Positions 46,401 through 54,806 of a stretch of DNA of 64,000 bases are shown here, in pieces. Origin of the DNA: FEN-1350 sp964386005 (GTDB lineage: Bacteria > Planctomycetota > Phycisphaerae > Sedimentisphaerales > Anaerohalosphaeraceae); contig CAYLSB010000002.1 in assembly GCA_964386005.1 (NCBI GenBank), positions 83,838-147,837 of the forward strand, read 5' to 3'. Both the position numbers and the translations under genes were made by a program. The notes beneath the pieces are model-generated. The model was not told the DNA's origin. It did no database searches and worked only from the letters and a program-made list of their open reading frames with translations. Positions within the stretch are counted from its first letter, which is position 1; each line of letters opens with the position of its first letter.

Positions 46401-47434
46401 TTTCCACGGAAGAACCCAATCCTCGTCGACTGCTCTGGTCTGAGACAATCGCCGATGTGCTGAAGTTCCCCGCGTCGCTTTCCCAAATCAACGCCGCGAT
46501 GGAATATGTATGGAAAGGCCTTTCCCAGTATCAATACCGCATGTTCTCGGCTGCACAGGATAACTTCAGGATTGCCGCCGCGATGGGATGCGACCATCCG
46601 AAGATTCAGGATTGGATCCTCCGATGTGATCCGAAATCCCCGACGGTTTCATCCTCCAATCCTTCCGGCGATTTTTTCACTCGCATCCGAAATGCGGGTC
46701 TTTGGTCCCCAGGCCGACCCCTTCGTCTCCATCTCGGTTGCGGACAATGGCATTTCGACGGGTATATCAATATCGATTATCCGCCCAGCGAACATACCAC
46801 GGTTCAAAAACTCGGCGCTGATATTCACGCCGACATTACCCGTCTCCATCTGCCTCCAGGGACCGTGGATGAAATCCGCCTTCATCATGTCTTTGAACAT
46901 TTCAATCGCGTAACTGCATTAGCCCTCCTGATCCGGTGGAATCGCTGGCTCAAGATGGGCGGTATCCTCCATATTGAAACGCCCGATCTTATCGGCAGCG
47001 CTCAAACGCTTCTTTCCGACGCGCCGCTCAAAACCAAAATGGCCGTCGTCCGCCACCTGGCCGGTGACCAGGCCGCTCCCTGGGCCTATCATGTCGATCA
47101 CTGGTTCGCCGATCGATTTACTCATACCCTGCAATCGCTCGGCTTTGGTTCCATCCGGACGACCCATAATACATGGCCCCATGAACCCTATCTGTCAAAT
47201 GTCAGCGTTATGGCACAAAAAGCTACGGAGGAATCCATCGCGAATCAACTTCATACTGCGGATGAATTGCTTTCCGAAAGTATGGTTTCGCCCAAAGAAA
47301 AACCCATGCTGGAAATCTGGACTTCAGAATTACGGCGGTTTCTTGCCGATGATATTCATTCCTTCGCCGATTCGGCCGATAATCCGATTCCCGGGACAAT
47401 CATCGAACAACAGCAAGTGGCGGGCGTAAGGTAA
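43448..47434 (+). CDS. Giant multidomain protein: GT-A, GT4, GT2, methyltransferase
   Basis: The protein has 1328 residues. Residues 1 to about 280 form a GT-A fold (VALVCFNRPNHTAQVLNALR, ILLEDDCVPKKYFFEFM, and GSWGWATWRRAWK, a motif of non-processive family-2-like enzymes). Residues about 310-715 are GT4 (VHINTHDVAGGAAKVAWRLA, then LADNCPLVVLEAMSCG with both donor glutamates not clearly spaced E-x7-E). Residues about 760-970 are GT2 (DVSIVVATKNRGALLEG and YASDDIIFGDE). Residues about 1090-1245 are a methyltransferase-like fold (LRLHLGCGQWHFDGYINIDY). It starts 12 bases after the preceding giant gene and overlaps the next by one base. Confidence 0.8.
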   Translation: MNHNENHVPVALVCFNRPNHTAQVLNALRRDAIQNLYIFCDGPRGPQDQPQIEAIDRLIDQVDWTTPNVIRRPKNIGLARSVVSAVNTVLAEHETIILLEDDCVPKKYFFEFMRTCLDRYRDHERIFGINGYIVPIPDDLLNRYPYDIFFYPRIGSWGWATWRRAWKAYDTNLDGLYQRCLAEGIDLKQGGPDIPESVQKFLSGQPRDIWTLNWVLAVYLNRGYYIYPTISQIQNIGFDGSGVHFGRSKSKFDYIAPDTPIVRYPAQPVLADQLIAHYNSFFGGPGPSRPGTASVSDSIRLPSPVSTAMVKRAIVHINTHDVAGGAAKVAWRLAESQRQQGHGSTLLVGYKKSDSPHASAFAMETTPLLYEQSVRQGLLDYHHQGSHRLIHHPTVQSADILHLHNLHGNYFNPFSLSVLSQYKPVVWTLHDMQAFTGHCAYSLDCMLFQQGCPQCPYPNLEHALNVDTSAQLLRDKRLIYDHSRLQIVVPSEWLRRQVQQSVLRNHPIELIYNGIDTTIFKPCDKTVARSRLGLPQDRVMVGAVANGGSFGNHWKGGQYTQAVMDRVRSRYPDCLFVSIGGSGPTNLGNVIQLPRFENESDLVTAYSAIDIFLYTPLADNCPLVVLEAMSCGLPIVSFATGGVPELIRNGIDGWIAEYKNVSQTAAAMERLIADPAIRTGFAQNARRRIMEQFEHSKIAEQYQHIYERVLSETRQSSRRFRGFPLDQVHGFVKTPIFLETQTNSIPHSVSPVPPQTAPSPDVSIVVATKNRGALLEGMLKSLKSASRGITIEVIVIDGTSTDNTRAVLEQHGITQIFNEQEFLGPGRHSWPQLYNFGFARARGRYAMYASDDIIFGDESISNAIGYLDVLPPSVAGGVFFYKNLHTRPDWDKFGIDFTYGQKLLMNYGLVRMEALSAVGGLDESYRFYCADGDLCYKLYQSGRQLVPLSGCFVVHNNVLDNQKTSNAQTSSDDIARYLNKWRRFVSTEEPNPRRLLWSETIADVLKFPASLSQINAAMEYVWKGLSQYQYRMFSAAQDNFRIAAAMGCDHPKIQDWILRCDPKSPTVSSSNPSGDFFTRIRNAGLWSPGRPLRLHLGCGQWHFDGYINIDYPPSEHTTVQKLGADIHADITRLHLPPGTVDEIRLHHVFEHFNRVTALALLIRWNRWLKMGGILHIETPDLIGSAQTLLSDAPLKTKMAVVRHLAGDQAAPWAYHVDHWFADRFTHTLQSLGFGSIRTTHNTWPHEPYLSNVSVMAQKATEESIANQLHTADELLSESMVSPKEKPMLEIWTSELRRFLADDIHSFADSADNPIPGTIIEQQQVAGVR

Positions 47435-49569
47435 TGGTAAAAGCGATGGATAATACCCAATACAAAACGACAGGCCTGATCTTCAGTAAAGACCGGCCGA
47501 TGCAGTTGCAGGCGGTCATTGACTCCTTGCGTCTGCATCTGTGCGATGCTTCCCTCCTTTGTCTTGCCGTTTTGTTCAAGGCCTCCTCGACGCGGTATCG
47601 TATGCAATATCAAACGCTTCAAGCCCGCAATCCCGATATCGCCTTCATCGAAGAAACGGACTTTCGGAATCAAGTCCTGTCGTTGGTTCGCTCATCGCCC
47701 CATATTCTTTTTCTCGTCGACGACAGCTTGTTCGTCGGGGGCTTTTCCCTTTCGTCATGCATTGACGCTCTGAACGCCCATCCGGACGCCTTGGGTTTTT
47801 CCCTGCGGCTCGGAACGAACATCACCTACAGCTACATGAAAAATCAACCGATTGTCCTGCGGGATTATTCATTCATCGGCAACGATATGATCCGTTTTGA
47901 CTGGACGCGACAAACCGGCGATTTCGGATATCCATTCGATTTGTCAAGCTCGTTATATCGTGGCGAACAAATTCTTCCTTTGCTGGAAAGACTTTCCTGG
48001 ACGAATCCAAATCATCTTGAAGGAAATGTCGCCGCGAATCATATCGTATTCCGAACAAATCCTTATTTGATAAGCTTTACTCAATCAGTTACCCTTTGTG
48101 TTCCTATCAATCTTGTTCAAACGGTCTGTTCCAATCGCAGTGGAAAAAATACGGAATATTCAATCGAATCACTCGCTGATCGGTTTGATGAAGGACTATC
48201 TATCGATGTTTCACGCTTCAATGGCGTTGTGCCTTCCGCATGTCATCAGGAGCTGCCATTGTCTTTTCAGCCGATAAGGCCTGCCGTGTCGGTCCCAAGC
48301 GGCGATGGAATTTCACATTCCACTCCCCTGGTTTCGGTTGAAATGGTTACGTACAACGCCGAACGATTTATCGCCCGGGCGATCCATTCGGTACTGAAAC
48401 AAACCTTCCGCGATTTCGAGCTTGTGATCGTCGATGACGGTAGTACCGACAGCACCCCGCAAGTCGTCGCCGGCTTTACAGATCCGCGGATTCGTTACAT
48501 CCGGCGCCCGCACGGTAATGCCGCTCTGGCCCGCAACTGTGCTGTTTCCGAATCCCGCGGCCGGTATATCCTCATTGTCGATTCCGACGACTCCATCGGT
48601 CCCGATTACCTCCGGACGATGGTGGATGATGCCGATGCTCATCCCCGGGTTGATTACATCTATCCCATGCGGCTTACGCTGGTCGATGAACAGGCAAAGC
48701 CCGTCGGAGTCCATTGGGACTATCCGGCCTTCGATGCAAGCGGGGATATTTTGCTTCATTTGTTCCGTCTCGGCCGTTTGCCGATTCCCAATCCAGGCAG
48801 TCTCATCCGTCGCGAGGTCTTCGTGCGCGGCGGAGGGTATGAAAATCTCGATACGGTCGAAGATTATGTCTTTCTGTGCCGGAATGTCCTTGATATCCGT
48901 TTCAAACGCTGCTCCCGGACGGCGGATTATTTCTATCGCCGTTCCGATTCCGGTCTTTCTCGGAGGTTTGAAATTCGAAACCAAATTACCGCCCGCGTCC
49001 TGGATGAAATGGCTCAGCGATATCTCCCGGAAGTTCTCTGCCCGGAAATCATGTCGATATCCGATCCTTCGATAAAGCAGCTTCGGTTCGATGAAATCGT
49101 CATGATGACTTTCTACCGTCTGGCCCAACTCCATCTGGGCCGCGGCGACACGTTCTTTCGCCAAAAGGGCGATCAGTGGCTCTCGCGCCTTGCGGATCTG
49201 GCCCGAAGAATCGATCCGTCATGTCCGTGGTTAATGAGCGGTTGGGCAAAACGATCCGCCATGATCCATTGCGGACTCGAGTGTCTCAGGAACGGCCAAT
49301 TCGCCGATGTTTTGGTCTATCTCGATCAGGCCCTGGCTATCGATACCCGTACCCCGAATCTTCAGTATGCCCGAGCCGTGGCCTTTCTCGCAATCGGCCG
49401 CAACGATCAGGCGGTTTCCGCCTGCAAATCCGAATGTCAACTCGGCCCCCATCCCGAAGCGGAACATTTTCTGCGGCAGTTAGGGGTATCATTCGAATCC
49501 CTAAACGAACATCATTCGTTTCAACCGTCGAATGTATCCGAAACCGCAATTCCGGTTTTGACCACATAA
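47434..49569 (+). CDS. Dual GT-A glycosyltransferase with TPR tail
   Basis: The protein has 711 residues. The first 280 or so form an unusual GT-A-like domain (TGLIFSKDRPMQLQAVIDSL, then ILFLVDDSLFVGGF, which carries an Asp-Asp pair). Residues about 299-520 are a canonical GT2 (SVEMVTYNAERFIARAIHSV and LIVDSDDSIGPDYL). The C-terminus (YLDQALAIDTRTPNLQYARA) is TPR-like. The ATG overlaps the preceding stop by one base. It ends 10 bases before fliD, linking glycosylation to filament assembly. Confidence 0.78.
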   Translation: MVKAMDNTQYKTTGLIFSKDRPMQLQAVIDSLRLHLCDASLLCLAVLFKASSTRYRMQYQTLQARNPDIAFIEETDFRNQVLSLVRSSPHILFLVDDSLFVGGFSLSSCIDALNAHPDALGFSLRLGTNITYSYMKNQPIVLRDYSFIGNDMIRFDWTRQTGDFGYPFDLSSSLYRGEQILPLLERLSWTNPNHLEGNVAANHIVFRTNPYLISFTQSVTLCVPINLVQTVCSNRSGKNTEYSIESLADRFDEGLSIDVSRFNGVVPSACHQELPLSFQPIRPAVSVPSGDGISHSTPLVSVEMVTYNAERFIARAIHSVLKQTFRDFELVIVDDGSTDSTPQVVAGFTDPRIRYIRRPHGNAALARNCAVSESRGRYILIVDSDDSIGPDYLRTMVDDADAHPRVDYIYPMRLTLVDEQAKPVGVHWDYPAFDASGDILLHLFRLGRLPIPNPGSLIRREVFVRGGGYENLDTVEDYVFLCRNVLDIRFKRCSRTADYFYRRSDSGLSRRFEIRNQITARVLDEMAQRYLPEVLCPEIMSISDPSIKQLRFDEIVMMTFYRLAQLHLGRGDTFFRQKGDQWLSRLADLARRIDPSCPWLMSGWAKRSAMIHCGLECLRNGQFADVLVYLDQALAIDTRTPNLQYARAVAFLAIGRNDQAVSACKSECQLGPHPEAEHFLRQLGVSFESLNEHHSFQPSNVSETAIPVLTT
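49460..49475 (+). promoter_or_regulatory. Possible sigma-54 promoter for fliD (weak)
   Basis: CGGAACATTTTCTGCG has GG and GC ten bases apart and shares CGGAAC with the promoter at 38752, but it lacks TTGC. It lies inside the preceding coding sequence, 104 bases before the fliD start, so chance is a real possibility. Confidence 0.25.
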
Positions 49570-49579
49570 GGAGAATCGC

Positions 49580-51661
49580 ATGGGTTCAATCACATTTCCC
49601 GGACTGGCAACCGGTATCGACACCGCCAAGATCATCCAGCAGCTTATGGAGGTCAACAGCCGCAAGCTCAAAGTGATGCAGCTCAATCTCCAGGCGTCGG
49701 AAGTGAAGCGCGATGCGATCACCGAACTCCAGAGTAAACTGACTTCGTTCAAATCCTCGGTTGCTTCTCTCAAGGACAGCAGCGCCCTTCGTTCTTTCAA
49801 GGCCGTCACCAGTGATTCCGATGCCATCACGGCCGAGGCCTCATCCGATGCCTACGAAGGTAACCATTCCGTCAAGATCAAACAACTGGCCAGCGCCGAA
49901 CGCTGGGTACATGAAGGCGTGTCCAATTCCACCGCCTATGTCGGCGCCGGCAACTTCATTTTTTCCTACAACCACAAGGAACTGATTGTCCAGACCACCG
50001 AAGAAACCACGTTGCAGGATCTCGTCGGCCTGATTAACAACGACGCCGAGAATCCCGGCGTCACCGCGAGCATTCTGAAATACGATGACGGATCCGGGAA
50101 ACCCTATCATCTGGTCCTCAGCGGGAAAGACAGCGGCTCCGATTACCAAATCACGGTCAACACCCATAATACCGAACGCTGGGCTGCGAATACAACCCTT
50201 CTGGCGAACGGCGAGAATGCCGCCGTTACGACGAAAATCGAAGACCTCGACGGGTTTGCCGGCGCCATGGAAAGCGGCACGACCCCCGATCAGATCCACA
50301 TCACCGGGAATCGCCATGGCCAAAATACACCTGTGGACTTTTACTTCGATGTCACCCAATACACGACCATCGAAGATCTGGTCACCGCGATCAACGAGGC
50401 CTTCAAATTCGGCGGGGTCCAAACCGCTACCGCCGGCTATGAGGATGGCGTCTTGAAACTGACCGACCATACCTCCGGTGTCAGCAGTATGACTCTGGCG
50501 ATCAGCTTCGTTCCCGGAACGGGATCCTCCGCATCCATTACCCTTCCGACCCTCATCCAGGATGTCGCCGGCGGGAGTGTTTCCGCCTCCTTGGCCAATT
50601 TTGCCGCCGCCAACTTTACCGAAACACAGAATGCCAAAGACAGCCAGATTAAAGTGGACGATTATCCCCCCGGCGCCGATGAATGGATCAGCCGCAGCTC
50701 CAACACCATCAATGACGTCATTTCCGGGGTCACCCTGCACTTGCACAACACAACCTACAATGGCGCCACCTATGATTCCATCGAAGTCAACCTCACGCGC
50801 GACACCGAGGCCCTCAAGGGAAAAATCAACGAGATGATCACGGCATACAATACCGCCGTGATGTATATCCAGGAAAAAACCCGTTTCGATGCCGATGGAA
50901 AAACACGCGGCATCCTCTCCACCGAATACAATGTGATGACGATCTGGAGTCAGATGAGAAATCCTCTGCTTGCGGGCGTCAATGGATTCGGATCGAAGGA
51001 CAGTTTCACTCGGCCGAGCGATATTGGGATCAAAATCGATTCCGATGGAATGCTCTCCCTGGATTCCGACGCGTTTGATAAAGCCGTGGTCAAAGATTAT
51101 CGCGGCGTACTGGATCTGATCGGTACCGACAAGACCGGCGTGTCCAACAGCGGTGATATCAAATTTTATAACGCCAATAAGTACACTACCGCCGGCCAGT
51201 ACGAAGTCCGTGTCTATGGCGACGGGGCTCAGATTACCTCGGCGCAAATTCGCCAGGTGGGTGGAACCTGGCGCGACGCCACATTCAATGGAAATATCGT
51301 CACCGGAAACTCCACGTTTGGAAGCAATGGCAATCCTCTGTATGCCGAACACAGTCTGCAATTCACCGTCGATGTCAGCAAGACATCCGGAACGCCGATG
51401 ACCGCGATGATCTATGTGAAACAGGGGTTCGCCGGCGCCGCCTATGAGGTCATGGACGATTCCCTGAATACCATCGACGGCAGTCTGCCGATCACCAAAA
51501 AGTCGCTCGACCAGGCCATTAAATATCAGAATGAGCGCATCGAGGAGGAACAGAAACGTCTCGAGGCCGAACAGCAGCGGCTTGTCGAACGGTTCGCACG
51601 TCTGGAAAAACAGCTCCAGCTTATCCAGCGACAGATGAGTTCGATAACGAATATGGGTTGA
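49580..51661 (+). CDS. fliD: Flagellar filament cap protein FliD
   Basis: FliD caps the filament and folds flagellin subunits as they emerge. The product begins SITFPGLATGIDTAKIIQQL, then LQASEVKRDAITELQSKLTS, both typical of FliD N-termini. It ends in a coiled coil (ERIEEEQKRLEAEQQRLVER) with the usual FliD C-terminal helix. At 693 residues it is longer than enterobacterial FliD (about 470), with extra beta domains in the middle. AAGGAG precedes the ATG. It is the last plus-strand gene of the flagellar locus. Confidence 0.93.
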   Translation: MGSITFPGLATGIDTAKIIQQLMEVNSRKLKVMQLNLQASEVKRDAITELQSKLTSFKSSVASLKDSSALRSFKAVTSDSDAITAEASSDAYEGNHSVKIKQLASAERWVHEGVSNSTAYVGAGNFIFSYNHKELIVQTTEETTLQDLVGLINNDAENPGVTASILKYDDGSGKPYHLVLSGKDSGSDYQITVNTHNTERWAANTTLLANGENAAVTTKIEDLDGFAGAMESGTTPDQIHITGNRHGQNTPVDFYFDVTQYTTIEDLVTAINEAFKFGGVQTATAGYEDGVLKLTDHTSGVSSMTLAISFVPGTGSSASITLPTLIQDVAGGSVSASLANFAAANFTETQNAKDSQIKVDDYPPGADEWISRSSNTINDVISGVTLHLHNTTYNGATYDSIEVNLTRDTEALKGKINEMITAYNTAVMYIQEKTRFDADGKTRGILSTEYNVMTIWSQMRNPLLAGVNGFGSKDSFTRPSDIGIKIDSDGMLSLDSDAFDKAVVKDYRGVLDLIGTDKTGVSNSGDIKFYNANKYTTAGQYEVRVYGDGAQITSAQIRQVGGTWRDATFNGNIVTGNSTFGSNGNPLYAEHSLQFTVDVSKTSGTPMTAMIYVKQGFAGAAYEVMDDSLNTIDGSLPITKKSLDQAIKYQNERIEEEQKRLEAEQQRLVERFARLEKQLQLIQRQMSSITNMG

Positions 51662-51672
51662 TCCGCCGGCGG

Positions 51673-51708
51673 CTCCGGTGCTTCCCGTAGGATCCCGAAA
51701 AACCGGAG
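51673..51708. terminator. Possible bidirectional terminator between fliD and deoC
   Basis: An inverted repeat (CTCCGGT at 51673-51679, ACCGGAG at 51702-51708) sits between convergent fliD and deoC. The loop is long (22 bases) and no T run follows, so the call is weak. A ten-base palindrome CCGCCGGCGG lies just before it at 51663. Confidence 0.3.
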
Positions 51709-51718
51709 ACCCTTCGGC

Positions 51719-52408
51719 TTATCCGGCCGGGTTCAGTCGGCGTTTGCACTCGTCGAGAATCTCGCGGGTTTTGGTCGCCCCGCAGCGGGTCACGCCGATC
51801 TCCCGAACCGCCAGCAGCGTATCCAGATCGCGCACGCCTCCGGCCGCTTTCACCTGCACGTGCGGCGCGGCATGTTTTCGCATCAGCTTCAAATCCTCCA
51901 TCGTCGCGCCTCCGGTTCCGTAACCCGTCGAGGTCTTGACCCAGTCGGCTCCCAACTCGCTGCAGATCCGGCACAGGTGGATCTTCTGCTCGTCATGCAG
52001 ATAACAATTTTCGAAGATCACCTTGACCTTCTGCCCCGCTTGGTGCGTCGGTTCGATCACCGCCTGAATATCCCGCCGAATGTAATCCCAGTTCCCGCTG
52101 AGAACCTGGCTGATATTGACCACCATATCCAGCTCTTCCCCGCCGTCGTCCAGAGCCCGTTGGGCCTCGGCCGCCTTGACGGCCGTGCTGTGTCCGCCGT
52201 GCGGAAAACCGATCGTCGTGCTGGCCTTCACGCGGCTGCCGCGCAGGATCTCCGCGCATCGACTCAGATAATACGGCAGGATGCACACGCTGGCCACCTC
52301 ATACCGAACCGCCAGTTCACAACCCTCCTCAAGCTGCGCCTGCGTCAGCGTTGGATTCAAAAGCGAATGGTCGATCATCCGGGCGATGTCGAGGTACGTG
52401 TAGGTCAT
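51719..52408 (-). CDS. deoC: Deoxyribose-phosphate aldolase DeoC
   Basis: DeoC cleaves 2-deoxyribose 5-phosphate to acetaldehyde and glyceraldehyde 3-phosphate through a Schiff base. The product (229 residues) has the catalytic lysine in WVKTSTGYGTGGA, the second lysine in VKAAGGVRDLDTLL, and the N-terminal IARMIDHSLLNPTLT. AAGGA precedes ATG 52408; an in-frame GTG at 52423 is less likely. It is the last gene of a three-gene minus-strand operon. In this setting the true substrate may be a different deoxy or keto sugar phosphate. Confidence 0.88.
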   Translation of the reverse strand: MTYTYLDIARMIDHSLLNPTLTQAQLEEGCELAVRYEVASVCILPYYLSRCAEILRGSRVKASTTIGFPHGGHSTAVKAAEAQRALDDGGEELDMVVNISQVLSGNWDYIRRDIQAVIEPTHQAGQKVKVIFENCYLHDEQKIHLCRICSELGADWVKTSTGYGTGGATMEDLKLMRKHAAPHVQVKAAGGVRDLDTLLAVREIGVTRCGATKTREILDECKRRLNPAG

Positions 52409-52419
52409 GTCGGTTTCCT

Positions 52420-53334
52420 TCACGGCAGATACTGGATCAGATAGCGCCCGCTCTGCAGAAGCGCCGACTTCCGCAATTCCAGCGATCCCTCATAGACCCG
52501 GTCTTCCACCTCGATGCATACCGGTCCCCGATATCCGGTCTCACCCAGCGCGGCCAGGAATCGACCCCAGTTCACGTCCCCGAGTCCCGGCAGTTTTGGA
52601 GTATGATACTGCAAGGGTGTTGCCAGCAGACCGACGCGATTCAGCTTGTCACGATCCATCCGCGCATCCTTCGCGTGAACGTGAAATATCTTGGAAGCAA
52701 ATTCCCGAACGGCCCCGACATAATCCATTTCCTGCCAGACCAAATGCGACGGATCAAAATTCAATCCGAAGGATTTGCTGTCGATCTCGTCGAACATTCT
52801 CTCCCAGATCGCCGGACAGGTCGCCAGATTCTTGCCGCCCGGCCATTCATCCTTGGTAAAGAACATCGGACAGTTTTCGATGCCGATCCGCACGCCCTGA
52901 TCCTCGGCGTACTGGATCAGTGGTTTCCATATCTTCCGGAATCGCGGCCAGTTGTCGTCCACCGATTTTGTCCAGTCGCGCCCGATAAAGGTGTTCATCT
53001 GGTTGACCTTCAGCGTTCGTGCCGCCGCGATCACCTTCTTGATGTGTGCCACGTATGTTTTTGATTCGGCCTCATTCGGCGTCAGCGGATTCGGATAATA
53101 CCCCAATCCGCTGATGGTCACTCCCGTCTCATCCACCAGGGCCAGAATTCGCTCGACCTCGTTCTTGGTCAGGTTGGCCGCGTCCACATGGGTCACCCCC
53201 GCATAGCGCCGTTCCGCTTTGCCCTTCGGCCAGCACATCAGCTCCACACAGGCAAACCCTTCGTCCGCCGCGAATTGCATTACATCTTCCAGATTCAAAT
53301 CCGGCAATATCGCACTGACAAATCCCAGTTTCAT
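52420..53334 (-). CDS. Sugar phosphate isomerase/epimerase (xylose isomerase-like TIM barrel)
   Basis: The product (304 residues) is an AP-endonuclease-2-type TIM barrel. It starts MKLGFVSAILPDLNLEDVMQ, has RIGIENCPMFF and LNFDPSHLVWQEMD, and ends the metal-binding series with KIFHVHAKDAR and CIEVEDRVYEG. Proteins like this isomerise or epimerise sugars such as hydroxypyruvate, tagatose or inositol derivatives. Its ATG overlaps the oxidoreductase stop by 4 bases, with GGAG upstream. A longer reading from 53397 would overlap that gene by 67 bases and is rejected. Confidence 0.83.
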   Translation of the reverse strand: MKLGFVSAILPDLNLEDVMQFAADEGFACVELMCWPKGKAERRYAGVTHVDAANLTKNEVERILALVDETGVTISGLGYYPNPLTPNEAESKTYVAHIKKVIAAARTLKVNQMNTFIGRDWTKSVDDNWPRFRKIWKPLIQYAEDQGVRIGIENCPMFFTKDEWPGGKNLATCPAIWERMFDEIDSKSFGLNFDPSHLVWQEMDYVGAVREFASKIFHVHAKDARMDRDKLNRVGLLATPLQYHTPKLPGLGDVNWGRFLAALGETGYRGPVCIEVEDRVYEGSLELRKSALLQSGRYLIQYLP

Positions 53335-54491
53335 ATCTTCGCTCCCTTCACGTGAATCCATTGTCGTTCCCGATGACTGTGTAAAATCGCTTCGCACAAT
53401 ACGATCTCGCGGTGTCCGTCAGCGAAGGTCGGATACCGTCCCGCCGTGGGCGATCCGGCGCGAACCGCCTCATAAAATCCCCGGAAGCATTGTTTGAACG
53501 TATCCGGAAATCCTTCGTTATGCCCGCCCGGATAGTGGATGAACCGCCGTGCCGTATCCCCCACCAGCGATGGGTCGCGGATCAGCAGTTCGTTCGGTCT
53601 TTCTCGATGACCGATCCACATCTCATTCGGTTGCTCGCTGCACCACGCCAGCGAGTTCTTGGATCCCGACAGTTCATATCGCAGACAATTCTTCCGCCCG
53701 GCCGTAACCTGCGATACCCATAGACATCCCTTCGTGCCTCCCGCAAACCGGATCAGAATGCAGCCGTAATCTTCCGTCCGAACCTGTACCGGTTCCCGTT
53801 TGATCTCCGCGGAGTCTTCTTTACCCTTGAATGTCTGCACTTCCCCCACCGGCCGTTGTCGTACGGGATGCACCGTGGACAAGTCCGCGCACACCTCCTC
53901 GACTTCGAGACCCGTGATGGCGTGGATCAGATCCAGCCAGTGGGTTCCGATATCCGCCACGGCACGCAATTCGCCGCCCTCTTCCGCCAGCACGCGCCAG
54001 TTGTAATCCGTGGGATAAAGCAGCCAGTCCTGAACATAACTGCCGCACACGGAAAAGATCGTTCCCACCTCTCCCTTGCGAACGCGCTCGGCCGCCTCGA
54101 TGTTCAATGGATAATATCGGATATTATAATTGACGCCGGCCACCAGACCCGATTTGTTCGCGATTTTTACCAGCTCCGCCGATTCCCGGCTGTTCATCGC
54201 CAGCGGTTTTTCGCACAGGACATGTTTGCCCGCTTCCAGTGCTTTCCGGGCCATGTCATAATGCAAACGGTTGGGTGTGGCGATATGGACCACCTGAAGG
54301 GTCGGATCCTCGATCACTTGCTGGAAATTGTCATAAGCCCGTTTCAGTCCCAATCGATGTGCGCTTTGCTGCGACTCCTGCGGGGTGGCCCCAAGGATTC
54401 CGGCCACGCGAATCCCGGCACGAAGCAACCCTTCCACATGAACCGGGCCGATGAATCCCGCCCCGATGACCGCTGTTTGTATGCTCGTCAT
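53331..54491 (-). CDS. Gfo/Idh/MocA family NAD(P)-dependent oxidoreductase
   Basis: This is a cytoplasmic sugar dehydrogenase of 386 residues. The N-terminal Rossmann motif is AVIGAGFIGPVHVEGLLRAG. The family signature HVLCEKPLAMNS (EKP) is present, and HWLDLIHAITGLEV, the C-terminal active-site histidine helix, follows. It is the first gene of an operon with the isomerase and deoC. AGGGAG precedes the ATG. The substrate is unknown; the operon suggests catabolism of a modified sugar or cyclitol. Confidence 0.85.
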   Translation of the reverse strand: MTSIQTAVIGAGFIGPVHVEGLLRAGIRVAGILGATPQESQQSAHRLGLKRAYDNFQQVIEDPTLQVVHIATPNRLHYDMARKALEAGKHVLCEKPLAMNSRESAELVKIANKSGLVAGVNYNIRYYPLNIEAAERVRKGEVGTIFSVCGSYVQDWLLYPTDYNWRVLAEEGGELRAVADIGTHWLDLIHAITGLEVEEVCADLSTVHPVRQRPVGEVQTFKGKEDSAEIKREPVQVRTEDYGCILIRFAGGTKGCLWVSQVTAGRKNCLRYELSGSKNSLAWCSEQPNEMWIGHRERPNELLIRDPSLVGDTARRFIHYPGGHNEGFPDTFKQCFRGFYEAVRAGSPTAGRYPTFADGHREIVLCEAILHSHRERQWIHVKGAKI

Positions 54492-54523
54492 GGTTTTCTC
54501 CCTGTCCGAATCAAATCGGCCAC

Positions 54524-54552
54524 AGTCTAATGGACATCGCGCTCCAAGTCAA
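54524..54552 (-). promoter_or_regulatory. Sigma-70-type promoter of the oxidoreductase-isomerase-deoC operon
   Basis: On the minus strand, TTGACT (-35, 54552-54547) and TAGACT (-10, 54529-54524) are separated by exactly 17 bases. Transcription would start near 54517, about 26 bases before the ATG at 54491. This contrasts with the sigma-54 promoters of the flagellar genes. Confidence 0.7.
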
Positions 54553-54625
54553 TGACAAGGATTATTCTGCGTTTTCCCCTTTTGATATATCGACCCGGAT
54601 TTCCTGAGAATCCGTGTGGTTTCCG

Positions 54626-54651
54626 TTTGATCCCGGTATGAAGGGATCAAA
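54626..54651. repeat. Inverted repeat in the divergent control region
   Basis: TTTGATCCC (54626-54634) and GGGATCAAA (54643-54651) are perfect reverse complements around an eight-base loop. There is no following T run on the plus strand. It could be an operator for the divergent sugar genes or a small transcript hairpin. Confidence 0.5.
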
Positions 54652-54806
54652 TTTCTTGAAAAGATCGCGAAATGAACTACAATTTTCCGTCGGATACATT
54701 GGATCGATGGCCATACGGATCTTGTACTGAAGCCGATGGAATTCGAACGCAACTTGTATGCTCATAATATCGTGGGTGTCGATGTGAAACGAATGGAGAA
54801 ACGCTT

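Larger units (their letters stand above)
54492..54806. other. Divergent intergenic region between two oxidoreductase genes
   Basis: The 315-base gap contains a sigma-70-type promoter for the left operon and a nine-base inverted repeat. A minus-strand frame of 67 codons (54562-54765) has mixed, protein-like composition but no ribosome binding site and overlaps both signals, so I do not call it. Confidence 0.5.

Noticed and set aside
49841..51361. A 506-codon minus-strand frame opposite fliD
   Set aside because: It is a shadow of fliD codon usage; fliD matches its family over the whole length.
54562..54765. A 67-codon minus-strand frame between the oxidoreductase genes
   Set aside because: It has no ribosome binding site and overlaps an inverted repeat in the control region.
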